Part shown: positions 21,300 through 33,528 of the stretch, piece after piece
Numbering within the stretch: position 1 is the first letter of the stretch
How the letters are laid out: every line of letters starts with the position of its first letter
Source: Piliocolobus tephrosceles
Taxonomy: Eukaryota; Chordata; Mammalia; Primates; Cercopithecidae
DNA length: 64,000 bases
Reading direction: 5' to 3'
Assembly: GCF_002776525.5 (NCBI RefSeq)
Contig: NC_045439.1
Coordinates: 122,027,226 to 122,091,225, forward strand
Notes under the pieces: model-generated
What the model saw: the letters and a program-made list of their open reading frames with translations, nothing else
What the model was told of the DNA's origin: nothing
The model's database searches: none
Translations under genes and position numbers: made by a program

Positions 21300-23145
21300 G
21301 TTGATTTATATTTTTCAGAGGTAACACATTCACATGGCTCAGAATCCAAAAGGTATTGAAGGATGCACAATGAAAAGTCTCCTTCTCATCCCTGCCCTCA
21401 GCCCAGAGGCAGCTAGTGCTACTGCATTCTTGGGTGGCCACAGAGAAGGCCCATACCTTACAAGCAAACGTCTAAGATATTCAAAGAGATTTGCTGCGTG
21501 CAAATCTGGGCCTCTCTCTCCAGCAGAGGGATCATAATTTTCAGTCTGAGGCCCACTCTGGCCCTTTTGTCCAACACTTCTAAGTGCACTCAGAGCCCCA
21601 ACCCCTTCCCAGGTCCTAAAGTAGCTGCTCCCACCACCAGAAACTTCCCTACCCAACCAGCAGAGAGGGTAAGAGGAAAGCGTGACAGCTTAAATAGAGA
21701 CTAAGGACAGCAGAGAAGCAGTGTGAATGCCTAGAAGAGACCAGCCTGAGCAGCCTGGCCCAGCGCCGGTCTCCTCCAAGGAAGTGGACCCAAACATGGC
21801 TGTGAGATGCATGTCACATGGAGATTCCTCTTTGTAGAACAACCGCCCAAGGACTGTGAAGTATCAAAATGAAGCTGACTGTGGAGCCTCTTATCTCCAG
21901 GTGTCTCCACTGATGTAAGCTTTGACCAACTGGTACATTAAACAGGAAGAGGATGGGTGCAGGGCTGGACCAAGGGATAACTGACTCCAGATTTATGGAC
22001 AAGTCACTGAGGAGGAGTTTCCATCCTCCTTCAGGAAGAGCCCTTTGGGCCCATGAGTAGGAGGGGAGGTCTCTGGCAGGCCAGGGAAGTGAGGAGGCTA
22101 TGTGAGTGACAGTGGGGTGCGATCCAGGCACAGAGAGTGAGGAGCACGCATGAGGGCCCCATGGGAGCTCAGGCCCAGTGGAAAAATCCAGGCAGGCGGC
22201 TGGGCCCAGGGCTGCCCTTTCCCTTTCTCACCCTGACTCCTACCCACCCACGACCGCCAAAGGCCTTGGCACTGTCTCTGAGGCATGTGTCTCCTACCAC
22301 CCACGCCAAAGGCCTTGGCACTGCTGCTGAGGCATCTGGTCCCTTAGGCTTTTGGCCTCCCCATCCCTGGGGAGAGCCCCACCTACGACCTCAGAAGTCC
22401 TTTGCCACAGCCCCTCCCCATCACGTCCAGTCCCTGGTCTTCCCCTCGTTTGGCCCATCCTTTCCACCAAGCGCACTCCCCTGGGCCTGCTGCCTCCACC
22501 TTCTCAGGCTTCCCCTCCTTGCACTGCTCCTCCTGACCCCTCAGCCCATCACCTGCCTGTCCTCACTGGCCCCTGTGCTCTAATCCCATCTTTAACCCTC
22601 CATCTCCTGGTCAGCTGGTGTTTGTGCAGCCTCCTGTGTGCCCATCCTGGGCAGGACAGGGTGGACGGGTACAGGCAAGCCTTATGAGACAAAGGTCCAG
22701 TTCTCAAAGTGCTTCCTGTTGGCGTCATGAAAACATTAGGCAACCATGGCCAGACCCAGGGTGGGGACTCAAAGGAGCGGGAGGGGTCGCCACAGCTAGG
22801 CATCTCCCTAGGCTGGACACAACTCTCGTTTCATCCAGGTTTCACCTTCCTGGGGGTGATAGAACATTCTTATCCCTGCCTTTCTCTGTCAAGCTTCACC
22901 TCTGTCTCAGCTCCTGCCTTCAGGCCACCAAGGGCATCCTTGCCCCCTCAGTGTGTCCTGACTCCCTGCCTGACACTGCACTCAGTTCCCCCAACCCACA
23001 TGCCCATGTGTGCCCTGGTCTCGGGGTTGTCCTTAGAGCCCTGTGGCTGCTGGTTTGACCAGGCTGATGGGCCTCATGTTGAGCAGCAGAAGAGGCAGGA
23101 GTCACTTCAGGACTGAGCAGGGGCTAAGGAGGAGCATGGGCTGGG
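21300..23145. other. Intergenic sequence with a two-copy 49 bp tandem repeat
   Basis: No gene recognised. Within it, 22237-22285 and 22286-22334 are two imperfect copies of a 49 bp unit sharing GCCAAAGGCCTTGGCACTG. Long C/T-rich open frames around 22.1-23.1 kb lack any domain and are treated as chance. Confidence 0.5.
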
Positions 23146-23149
23146 TCTT

Positions 23150-23890
23150 CTGCAGGTGGTATCAAAGAGAAATAGCAGATGTTAGTTAAAACAGTGAAAG
23201 CAGGCTTTATTCAGTAACTACTGACAGTAGGGCAAAGAGCTGAGCTCCATTCTGATTTGTGCAGAGGTGATCTGGGAGCTTTAAAGGGAGGAGGCAGGGG
23301 GTTAACAGAGCCTCAGAGTGAATGGAATGAGGCCAGCTGTCTCTCTGTCTCTGGCTGGCGTGTATCTAAGTTAGGGCTCTGTCCTTTATTTTTTGAGGCA
23401 GGGTCTCACTCTGTCGCGTGAGCTGGAGTTCAGTGGGTTGCACGATCTCAGCTCACTGCAACCTGTACCTCCCCAGCTCAAGCGATCCTTCCACCTCAGC
23501 CCCCTGAGTAGCTGGGACTATAGGAATGCGCAACCACACCTGGTTAAGTTTTGTTTTGTTTTGTTTTTTGCTTGTTGGGGTTTTTTTGTATTTTTAGTAG
23601 AGACAGAGTTTTGGCATGTTGCCCAAGCTGGTCTTGAACTCCTGGCCTCAAGTGATCCACCCGCCTCCACCTCCCAAAGTGCTGGGATTACAGGCGTTGA
23701 GTCACCATCCCTGGCCTTGATGACTACATTTTAAAGGAAGACCTGATGCTTCTGAGTTGCAAGAGATACATATTTACAACAGCAAGCCATTTTGAGCCAA
23801 ACGCTCTAAAAAAGTGAGGTCACGGGCCTATCATCAGGTGTTGGCTAGAACAAATAATAAATTTTTCTGGCAGCACTGAGCTCTCTAAAG
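23150..23890 (-). mobile_element. Solitary LTR-like relic of an endogenous retrovirus, split by an Alu (tentative)
   Basis: Read on the minus strand, the segment has a GC-poor start, a middle with CTCAGCTCTTTGCC, then GAATAAAGCCTGCTTTCACTG, a polyadenylation signal in the position expected for an LTR R region, and a short U5-like tail. No gag, pol or env frame is present. The antisense Alu at 23388-23716 splits it. I cannot name the LTR family. Confidence 0.4.
23388..23716 (-). mobile_element. Alu inserted in the LTR-like relic, antisense
   Basis: GAGGCAGGGTCTCACTCTGTC through to GAGTCACCATCCCTGGCC, with a (TTTTG)n patch in the middle (about 23550-23590). Confidence 0.9.
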
Positions 23891-24589
23891 CCGGCACTTT
23901 AAGAGGGGCTGGGGTCACCCTAGGGATACAGCCTTGTGCTGCTAAAAGCCAATCTAGAGTCTGGTCAAGTCTCTCAGTTCAGAGGTTTGGACAGAGTTGT
24001 CATGTGCTGAGAGTTATGCAGTTCTCTCTCTAGCAGCCAGTGGGATGCCGCTGCCCACTGCCCTCTGCTCCAAGCCTCCCAGGGAACTCAGCAGTCGGCC
24101 AGCCGTGGGGGTGAATAGTTTCCTCAGCCTGAGTCCAGGTGCAGGCTCAGGCTCAGCTTGAAGCAAGGCCAAGGGACCACCAGCCGCCTGGACTTAAATG
24201 CCAGCAGTGGAGAGGAACTGGAAGCTGCCTGTGCTTGATAGTCATGAATCTGGAGGACATGAGGACCCTTCCATAGACCCTTGAGAATGGAGGAGCCCAT
24301 GAGGAATGCTGGGAAGTGGCAAAGGGAGGAAGTGGGCCTGGTTTTGTGCAATTTCTGTTAGCAAGTACCAACACATATGCCCCATATTGGTGAGTAAGGA
24401 GGTCTGGGCTACCTCCTTATTGGAGAGGTAGTTCTAGAAGAAATGAGCAAAGCCAGAACAGACACAGCCTGAGCATCCCTAGAGGGCATCATGCAAGAGG
24501 GAGAAAAGGTGCCTTGGCTTTGGCCCTTCACTGTCACATTAACACCCTATCATCAGAGACCTGTGTTATTGTAGGGGCTGAGAGAATTC

Positions 24590-24770
24590 AGGTTTATTGG
24601 GCACCTGCAATGTCCAAACACTCTACCCAGGCCCTACTCTTTTCATCTGCCACATGAGGCAAGTACTCTTTTACAGCTGAGGAAACTGAGGCTCAGAAAT
24701 TCTAAGTAATTTATCCAGGATTGTAAGTCTTTACAGTGCGAGTCTGGATTCGACCAAATCTGTATAACTC
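24590..24770 (+). repeat. MIR SINE relic
   Basis: TTTATTGGGCACCTGCAATG, then CTCTTTTACAGCTGAGGAAA and CTGAGGCTCAGAAATTCTAAG, is a clear MIR series. Confidence 0.75.
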
Positions 24771-24864
24771 TGTATAAAAGTGTGAGGTCTTTCCCCTATA
24801 TCATGCTGCTTCTGCTGCCTTGTATCTGGTTTTGTTTTGTTTTATGTTTTGCTTGGTTTGGTTT

Positions 24865-25147
24865 GGTTTGGTTTTTGAGACAGATCTCACTCTGTTGCCC
24901 AGGCTTGAGTGCAGTGGCGCTATCTCAGCTCACTACAACCTCTGCCTCCTGGGTTCAAGCAATTCTCCTGTCTCAGCCTCCCCAGTAGCTGGAATTACAG
25001 GCGTCTGCCACCATGCCTGGCTAATTTTTGTATTTTTGGTAGAGATGGGATTTCCCCAGGCTGGTCTCAAGCTCCTGGCCTCAAGTGATCCACCCGCCCT
25101 GGCCTCCCAAAGTGCTGGGATTACAGGCGTGAGCCACTGCGCCCGGC
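24865..25147 (-). mobile_element. Alu, antisense
   Basis: GAGACAGATCTCACTCTGTTG through to GAGCCACTGCGCCCGGC, preceded by a (TTTGG)n stretch at 24850-24875. Confidence 0.92.
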
Positions 25148-26329
25148 GTCTGGTTTGGTTTTGACTTTGGAGGCCTTCTACTTTGGGTAGAGGAAGGGTT
25201 GGGGACTGGGCAGAATGGTGAAAGCTTTCCCAAGCTCACCCAGCCTAAGTTCCTCTTGGCCACATTGAGTCTTACTCATACCTAAACTTGACCACACTCC
25301 CTTTCCTCCTCCGCACCTTTGCTCCAACTGTTCTGATCTCTGGATTACCACTCATTCTTCTTTCACCCAGCCCCCAACCCCATTTTGCCTGCCAGAATTC
25401 ATTCAGCCAGGCCCATCTCAACCTCCTAAAAGTTTCTCCTGGTGTCTTCTACCTTTGCTTTGCTCGCTTCTGGGGAACCTCTTACTATGAAATTCACTTG
25501 GCTCTTGACTAGTGTTCGAGCCATAGATGTCTTCATCCATTTCCTGGATAAGGATGACTCCTTCCCAAAGTTAGGGATTAGGTCTTGGACCCTTCATCCT
25601 CCCTTCCCCTGCTGTCTCCTTCCCCATGCACAGAAACTTTGAAACCTTCAGCAAAGAACTGCACAGTACCTGGGGCGAACCCAGAGTGTGGCTGAGCTCA
25701 CAGGCCCAGTGAGACCCAGTGGTGAGGGCTCCACCCTTCCTCCCTCGGAGGAGGTATGCTAGGCCAGCCATGGCAGTGTCTATATTCCAGGACTGACCCT
25801 CTGAGGACTCACTGATCCCTAGTATCCATCGGTCCTTGGCCTCGGCCCCACACACCACACCTCCACCTCAAAACGCCTGCTCAGGGTCCTAAGAGACAAT
25901 TTCCCAACAGGGCTGCCAGCAGTGGGAGCTTTGGATGCCTCTGCGGGGCTACTCCAGGTCCTCCATGCCCCTTTTCCCCTTAGTGTTCTTTGCCAGGCAC
26001 AGAGCTCAAGTCTGAGTCATGATTGGGCCCACAGGGGACTCGGGAACACAGCATTGCTCCTGTCAGCAGTTCTAGGCATTCTCCTTTACACTAAATTCTG
26101 AACTTTGGAACCACTCCCTGTCCACTCCCTCCCAGTGCTGTGAGGCCTGGCCCTACAGCCTGGAGTGCAGCCACCCCGACCAAGCTCCCTGCCCTGGGCT
26201 TTAAGATCCCCAACTCCTCCTCCTAATCTCCCACCCCAGCCCAGTGGGTGGGTGCCTCCATGGCTCACCATTTATTCATTCATTCATTCTTTCCCAACTA
26301 GTCTCAATTTCCCTCAGGGGCACTTAGAT

Positions 26330-26470
26330 TCCCTGAAATTGTCTGGTGTGTATCTACTCCTACAGGGACTGTCTTCCCAACTATAATGTAAGCCCTATGA
26401 TGACAGGGACCTTGTCTGTCTTGGTCACTGCTGTATATTGAGCTGTACTGGTGCTCAATAATTGTTGGTT
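26330..26470 (+). repeat. L2-like LINE 3' relic
   Basis: AATGTAAGCCCTATGATGAC, GGGACCTTGTCTGTCTTGG and CTGGTGCTCAATAATTGTTGG follow the L2 tail order. Confidence 0.7.
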
Positions 26471-26894
26471 GATAATTGACTGGCTAAATTATGTTAACGT
26501 TAGCTGAGCAACCACCACGGTGCAGGCACCTTGCTTGGTGAGAGGAAATGCAGTCGAATGAGTCCCCTTGGGTAGGTAGTTGACAGCGGGAGCAGAAGTG
26601 GGGCGCCACACCCACAGGATGAGCTATAATGCAGGCACCACAGGACCTGGTGCTGAGAGGCACAGAAGAGACATTTGACTGAACCCCAAACCAGGGCTTC
26701 TGCTCACGTACAGCCCCTGCTCCCACTCACTTCGTCTAGGAAGCCCACCCCCATCCCCAGACAAGGCAGCTCCCCATCAGGTGCTCACCCAGCACCATAT
26801 GCCTCTCCATAAGGGCAGAGCAGTCAACAGAGTTGTACTACATTTGCTTATGTGATTATTTCCGTCATCCAGAAAGTTCGATTAAACAGCCCAG

Positions 26895-27015
26895 GGCTAG
26901 CCTGTATGCTCCGTGAGGCAGGGACTGTGTCTGTGCTCTGCTCACTGTCATAGCCCCCACCCTAGCGTGGATCAGGCACAGAGGGCCCTCAGTCAGTATT
27001 TGTTGGACAGATAAA
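26895..27015 (+). repeat. L2-like LINE 3' relic
   Basis: TGTATGCTCCGTGAGGCAGG, GACTGTGTCTGTGCTCTGC and TCAGTATTTGTTGGACAG follow the L2 tail order. Confidence 0.7.
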
Positions 27016-30000
27016 TGGGACAGGGAAAGGGTGAGGCCTGAGTCCTCCCCCAAAAGGAGCAGTTCCTCTTTCCTCTCCCAGAGGAGTATGTCCTTTGTTG
27101 TCCTTTGTCCCGTGTTCATCTACCAGCAACAGCATCCCATCCTTCCCCAGGACCCACAGTGTCACTTTGTTCCACAGCTTCTGCTTCTCACCTGACATAG
27201 AACGTTAGGGCTTCTGCCTCCTGGTACCACTGACATCATATATGCCCAAAACCGAATGTGATGGTGCCCCCTGCAGTTGGGCAGCAGCCTTGCCAGGCAG
27301 TGAGTTTCTTGGCTACATTCCCACCTCCACTAGTGCTCTGGGCAATTTTTAGCCAACATGTCATTATCGTCACCAGTCACCATGCAGTGCCTGGCGCATG
27401 CCACAGAGGCTTCAGTTCTGGCTGGCTCAAGAAGTTTTTCCAGCTTTTCAGCACCAGTTATTGGTTGCTTTTCCCTCAACTCTTCCCCAAGAGACGCCAA
27501 CATGAGTCAGCACCCACCACACCCTGGGAGAGTTAGAATGCTCTTGTGGGGACTTTCCCTTTGGGGCCCTTCTGTCTTTTAGGGCAGCCTTGGGGACCTG
27601 CCCTCCCTTCTCACTGGCTAAACTGTTCTGTCTTCTTCCCCAGCCAGGAAGTGTGCTACAGGCACATGGCAACACCCATGGGCCATCAAGGAATTTCCCC
27701 AGCCTGACTCAGAAGGAACTGGGGAGCAGGGAGAAGAGAAAGAATGCAAGCATTCAAACCAAGTGTCCAAGGAATGGGCAGTTGCGGGGAATGGGCAGTG
27801 GAGAGGATCTTCTTGGGCTGAGTTACTCTAGTCCGCTGCTCCATCCCAGGGATCAGAATCTTTCAGAACTTCAGAGTGGAGAGACTCTGGTCTCTGAATG
27901 TCCACTACTACATTCTGACAAAGCGGTTGACCAACATATGCTTGAATGCCTCCCACCTCTCATTGAGGCCCATTCTACCTTTGGGCAGCTTTAATTATTA
28001 GAAAGTCCTTCCTCATAAAGGATCTGCAACCACTCTCTGGTCTTTGTTTTTGTTCTCAAGATACGTAGAATCAATTCGGTTTCTTTCTAGGAGTAGAAAG
28101 ACTATTATCATCTGCCCCTTGAATCTTCTCTCCCAGTTCAGTATCTTCATGTCCTCCCTCTGGTCATGGGCTCTTCTCACCATCCTGATTTCTACCTCTG
28201 GACTCTACAGTTTGTCTCTGTCCCTCTCAAAATGGGCCACATACTCCTGACAGGGTTTGACTCTCACAGAGTCTGGGGCCTATGAGCCCCATTGTTCTGG
28301 GTACTAAAGCTCTCTTAGTGCATCCCAAAGTCATGTTAGTGCTTTTGGTAAGCAGATCAGTCAATTCATTCCAATCCCTTATCATTCAGAGTCCTCCTGT
28401 CTTCATTTACTATTGTTATTCCACCCCTCACGTATCTTACTCTTGTGCAGCTGATTATCTGAAGACCAAAGAACCAGACTGTAATTCTGTCCCTACTCAA
28501 TACCATGTGACAAATCTGGCCCAACAATCTCGCCAGATGCCATCATCCCCTATTCCTCCCAATCATGTGCAAGTGACCTTTGATTATGAGAGTGGCATCT
28601 GTGCTCATCCCGCATGTCACTGAAAATGTGCCACCACTAGGGACCTCCCTCCAGGTTGACAAAGACACATTAATTCATATTATTTGGTGATGGGTGTCCT
28701 GCCTGTTACAACCATATCTACTATCCTACCAGCAAACCCACAGTTCACCATTTTGTTGCTCAACATATCCTAAGATACAGCTGATGGATGCAAAACCACT
28801 AAGAGTCATTTGAAAACCCGGTTTCCAAACCTGGCCCCACCTCCGCGTATGTGACTTCACTGAGTATCTCTGGGCTGCTGGGGATCCGTCAAGCCCTGTC
28901 TCGCTGTTACGTTCTGCTCTGTGATGGTCAGGGTTATAAAGAATCAGGAAGCTGGGGGCAGAGGAAGGTCCCCGCTGCAAGAGATAAGAATTGAGCACTT
29001 CTGCTTGTGCCGTGGGAAAGCTTCAACTCTGCTGTCATTGACACATGGCAGGCACCCAGCACTGCTCTTCTCCTTTCATGTTCTTGACCCCAACTTGTGC
29101 TGGAACTCAGATTTCCCAATATTTGATTTCCTCTGGGTCCCAAGATTAGATCCAGACCATCTGGCCTGAGTTGCCTCCCCTTGCTGGTCCCCCTTCCCTA
29201 CAAGGCCAGCATCCAGCACCCCTACCCCAGCTTCCCAGAGGTCTCTGGACGCCTCCTTCCACCCTCTTCCCACACTCCTGGCCCTGGCCAGCTCCAGCAA
29301 AGCATGGTGGGTGAGGCTGGAGGGAAAGCCAGCAAGAGAGCATCTTCTGGAATCAGCCTGAGCACGAGGCCAGGCTTTATCACTTCCGGCTGTGTGGTCT
29401 CGGACAGAGCTTCAGTTTCTTGCCATCATAGCTATAAAGTATTCAGTCATTATAATTTCACATTAATTATGGCTTCAAGAGCACAGAAGTTCTTCTCTCT
29501 TCGCTGTCCATTTCTTGTTTTGCCCTCCACTGAGGCTTCTCCGCCTCACACCCTCAGCCCTGCTCTCACCACGCTCTACCAAAGCTTGTTTGTGGGTTCC
29601 CCTCACCTCCTCTCTCTCCAGAGCACCCATTCTCTGCTGGGTGTAATTACTACCTGCGCACACCTGACACCCACGCTGACTTCTTCTGCCTTGACCTCTC
29701 AGCCTCTCTCCAGGCAAGGATTTCTTGCTGCCTCAGGACAACTCCACCTCAAAATCAAACATGTGAGAAGTAGCCCTTCTTCTTCTCACGCAACCATCCC
29801 TCCCCACGCCCATGTTCTGGGACCTCTATGGACACCACAAATTCTCAAGTCCTCAGCTTTACAACTGTAAGACTTCCTCGAAGTTCCCGTCATCCCTGAA
29901 TCGTCCTCAGAAATAGTCCTTCTCCATCCTCATTCTCAATGCCCACTGCCCACCCACAGCCACAGGGACATTGATGTGGATTCTAGGTTCTGCCAAATTA

Positions 30001-30401
30001 TCCCTGAGGAGGGGGTTTTCTAACCTCTTTCCCCACATTTACCTCCATTCTGTGTCTTCCGTCCCCCACTAAACCTTTTACCCATACCTGTGTCTGGGAG
30101 AGTTTTAAAATAGGAGGATCAGAGCTGCATATTTGTGATTTGTGCACTTTCAGTATAACACGTTATGCCTCAGTGACAAGTTTTATAGAAAAATAAGCAT
30201 CAAAAGTTAAACAGAAAAAAATGCAAACCATTACAATCACCAGATCTAAAACAAGTTCCTCTTAACCTGAGTCTGGGTAAGGTGTCCCTTCTGTGGGCCC
30301 TCATGGGCCCCTGTCCTACTCCATCTTACGTGTCTCACCCAAGAGATCTGCTCTGTCCAATACTAGCTGCTAGCCCCGCGCAGTTATTTACATTTAAATT
30401 A

Positions 30402-30600
30402 GGCCAGGTGTGGTGGCTCATGCCTGTAGTCCCAGCACTCTGGGAGGCTGAGGCAGGATGACTGCTTGGAGGCCAAGAGTTGGAGACCAGCCTGGGCAAT
30501 ATAGAAAGATCCTGTCTCTAAACAAATTTTGTTTTAATTTGCCAGGCATCGGCTAATTTTTTAAAATTAGCTGGGTGTGTGCCTGTAGTCCCACCTACTT
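30402..30600 (+). mobile_element. Alu, partial, hit by a second Alu
   Basis: GGCCAGGTGTGGTGGCTCATG to CTGTAGTCCCACCTACTT; the right arm is cut off by the antisense Alu that begins at 30601. Confidence 0.9.
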
Positions 30601-30905
30601 TTTTTTTTTTTTTTTTTTTTTTGAGACCGAGTCTTGCTCTGTTGCCCAGGCTAGAGTGCAGTGGCACGACCTCAGCTCACTGCAACCTCCGCCTCCTAGG
30701 CTCAAATGATTCTTCTGCCTCAGCCTCCCATGTAGCTGGGACTATAGGCACGTACCACCACACCCAGCTAATTTTTGTATTTTTAGTAGAGATGGCATTT
30801 CACTATGTTGGACAGGCTGGTCTCAAACTCCTGACCTCAAGTGATCCGCCTGCCTTGGCCTCCCAAAGTGCTGGGACTATAGCACTATAGCTGGCCCCTG
30901 GCCAA
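30601..30905 (-). mobile_element. Alu, antisense, inserted into the previous Alu
   Basis: A T-run of about 22, GAGACCGAGTCTTGCTCTG, both arms, ending near CTATAGCTGGCCCCTGGCC. Together with 30402-30600 it forms an adjacent inverted Alu pair. Confidence 0.9.
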
Positions 30906-31079
30906 AAAAATTTTTAAGTTAATTCAAATGAAACAAAATGAAAAATTCAGTTCCTCAATTGCACTAGGCACATTTCAAGTGCTTAGTAGTCACACGGGGC
31001 TACTGTCAACTGTGCTGGATGACACAGATACCAAACACTTCCATTGTCATGGAAAGTTATATTGGACAGTGCTACACTC

Positions 31080-31195
31080 CACCATAAGCTCTGGAAGACA
31101 GAGACTTGTCTTTCTGGTCCATTACTGGATCCCTGGCACCCAACATGCTGTGAGGCCCAGCACTGATGCTGAACATCAAGGGACTGAATGAAGGC
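31080..31195 (+). repeat. L2-like LINE 3' relic
   Basis: ATAAGCTCTGGAAGACAGAG, then GGATCCCTGGCACCCAACATG and GGACTGAATGAAGG, matches the L2 tail order. Confidence 0.6.
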
Positions 31196-31489
31196 ACATG
31201 CTACCACACACTGCACACGGCCCAGCGATACCTCCATTACCTGTCTTGCACTTGCTCCCCTTGCCTTTAGACCATGGCTTCTAGCCAAGCTTTGACCCAA
31301 GGCCCTGACCCAGGGCTCGTGGCCCCCTTTTATCCCTCCAAATTATCTCTGGTCTGTGACGGGCTCAGGGTCCTGGAGCCATTATAAGTGACTATGTGTG
31401 TGTGCTTCTATGTACGTATGTTGGGAGCAGGAGTAAAGAATGAATTGGAAGGGGTGAAAAGACGCCGGGGTTCCAGGTCTCAAGAAACT

Positions 31490-31730
31490 CAAGTTCAGGC
31501 CTCTGGCAATGGTCACTCCCACCTATAGAGCCAACTGAATTCTGAATCTCGAAGATGTGTAACTCTGGACAAGAAACTAACCTCTGCAAACCCACTGTAT
31601 TCCCTGTTGCTTCATTGTAAAATGAATTATTTTACATGTAAAATTATCCATATTGTAAAATATGGATAATAATACCTACTTCATATAGGTAGTGAGTGCA
31701 GTAAATAAGATGTCTGGGGCTGTGTTGATA
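31490..31730 (+). repeat. MIR-like SINE relic containing a 12 bp perfect inverted repeat
   Basis: CAACTGAATTCTGAATCTCG and GTAACTCTGGACAAGAAAC resemble MIR. Inside, 31643-31654 (ATTATCCATATT) and 31659-31670 (AATATGGATAAT) are exact reverse complements around a GTAA loop. Confidence 0.5.
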
Positions 31731-31805
31731 CTCCATTATTGTTTGTTTCTTTCTATACATAGAGGACAGTAAAAATCTCTTCTTCAAATATTTAGATTGT
31801 GGCTG

Positions 31806-32109
31806 TCAGGGTGCGGTGGCTGACGCCTATAATCCCAGCACTTTGGGAGGCCGAAGCAGGCAGCTCACCTGAGTTCAGGAGTTCAAGACCAGCCTGACGA
31901 ACATGGAGAAACCCTGTCTCTACTAAAAATACAAAATTAGCTGGGCATGGTGGCTTATGCCTGTAATCCCAGCTACTCAGGGGGCTAAGGCAGGAGAATC
32001 GCTTGAACCCGGGAGGCGGAGGTTGCAGTAAGCCAAGATCGTGCCATTGCATTCCAGCCTGGGCAACAAGAGCAAACCTTGTCTCAAAAAAAAAAAAAAA
32101 AAAAAAAAA
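31806..32109 (+). mobile_element. Alu, first of a head-to-tail pair
   Basis: GGGTGCGGTGGCTGACGCCT through to CAGCCTGGGCAACAAGAGC and an A-tail of about 26, at which the next Alu begins. Confidence 0.92.
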
Positions 32110-32405
32110 GCCGGACGTGGTGGCTTATGCCTTTAATCCTAGCACTTTGGGAGGCCAAGACAGGCAGATCACGAGATCAGGAGATCGAGACCATCCTGGC
32201 TAACAAGGTGAAACCCTGTCTCTACTAAAAATACAAACAATTAGCCAGGCGTGGTGGCGGGCGCCTGTAGTCCCAGCTACTTGGGAGGCTGAGGCAGGAG
32301 AATGATGTGAACCTGGGAGGCAGAGCTGGCAGTGAGCAGAGACCACGCCACTGCACTCCAGCCTGGGTGACAGAACGAGACTCCATCTCAGGAAAAAAAA
32401 AAAAT
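32110..32405 (+). mobile_element. Alu, second of a head-to-tail pair
   Basis: GCCGGACGTGGTGGCTTATG through to CAGCCTGGGTGACAGAACG and A-tail. It starts directly in the tail of the first, a common Alu target. Confidence 0.92.
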
Positions 32406-32999
32406 TGTGGCTCTCAGACACCTGTATGGTTCCCACTTATCCCACATAGGAGGCCAAATATAACTCCTGACAGCTCCTTTTGCCTTCAAGCAAGAGACTT
32501 GTCATCAGTTCCACTGCTCTTATCTCCAAAGGCACCTGGCTCAGCCTCCCTCTGCCAGCCAGCTAAGTTTGTTTGGCTTTCTCTCCCCCACCTTCACGTC
32601 ATATTACATACCTGAAATACCCTTCCTGCCCACTCTTTACAAAACCCAGGCCCTGCCTTCTCTGATGCAGATTTTTTCATGAGACTCACTTCCTCTCTTA
32701 AGCCTGCTTGACTCACCCTTCCCAGTTTCAAGATTGCTAATCACAATGTGATTAGTGACTATGATGCAAGGCTGTACCTGGCTAATCTGCATTTGGGGGC
32801 ATCTGTGTTCCCAAGTATCTGGTTGTGTCTGTGAGCGTGCGCAGAGCAGAAAGCTAGAGATGGAGGTGACCAACAACAAAAAAAGGCTGGTGGTGAGGTG
32901 GGAGGGCTGGACCAGACTAGACACAGGTCCCATTTGGCCACTTATTACATGGGTGGCCCGCAACAAGTTACTTAATCTTTCTGAGCCTCAGTTTCCTAT

Positions 33000-33270
33000 T
33001 ACTATACTGAGCCCTTACTTAGTACAGACACTGTTCTAAGCACTTTACATAGATTCTTTTATTTCAGCTTAACTTCAACAGATTAACTTCAACTGCAGCA
33101 GCTACATAATATTTTTCCTGTGTTACTGTTGAAGAAATTGAGACACACAGCAAACTCAACACAGAAGTTGAGTAACTTGCCCCAGGTCACCCTGGGACAA
33201 GTAAGTGGCAAAGCTAGGATTTGTAGCCAGGCAGTTTGGCTCTAGCATCCATGTTCTTAATCACTCTGCT
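33000..33270 (+). repeat. MIR SINE relic
   Basis: TACTGAGCCCTTACTTAGTAC, CACTGTTCTAAGCACTTTAC and GTAACTTGCCCCAGGTCACC are in the MIR order. Confidence 0.75.
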
Positions 33271-33528
33271 TATTGCCTCCTACCTGTAATTCTGTGTGTG
33301 TGCACATCCCTCATATATATGCAAAACTCCCATCACAGTGGCTGGCACAAAGAGAACCAATAAATGGTTTAACTCTTTACTCACTGGGACTACAAATACA
33401 CAGTGATAGGAAAAATGTCTCTTTTCCTCTGTAATTTGTTATAGGATCTAGGAAAGGACAAGCATATAATGGACACTTTACATACATTTCCAGGGGCTAA
33501 GAGAGAGGATATATAAAGATTTAAAGCA

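Larger units (their letters stand above)
25150..30400. other. Intergenic sequence, gene-free as far as can be seen
   Basis: A 5.2 kb tract without Alus. It holds L2-like tails at 26330-26470 and 26895-27015 and a MIR-like relic at 29330-29480. The longest open frame, 229 codons at 29181-29870, is Ser/Pro-rich and runs across the MIR relic, so it is not called a gene. No splice-linked coding series was found. Confidence 0.5.

Noticed and set aside
22137..23116. Cluster of 110-150 codon frames in several phases
   Set aside because: Caused by C/T-rich, stop-poor sequence around a tandem repeat. Frames overlap in conflicting phases, with no conserved motif.
29181..29870. 229-codon open frame, the longest in the spacer
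   Set aside because: Ser/Pro/Leu-rich composition, no domain or motif, overlaps a MIR-like relic, and no promoter, splice or poly(A) context. Treated as a chance frame.
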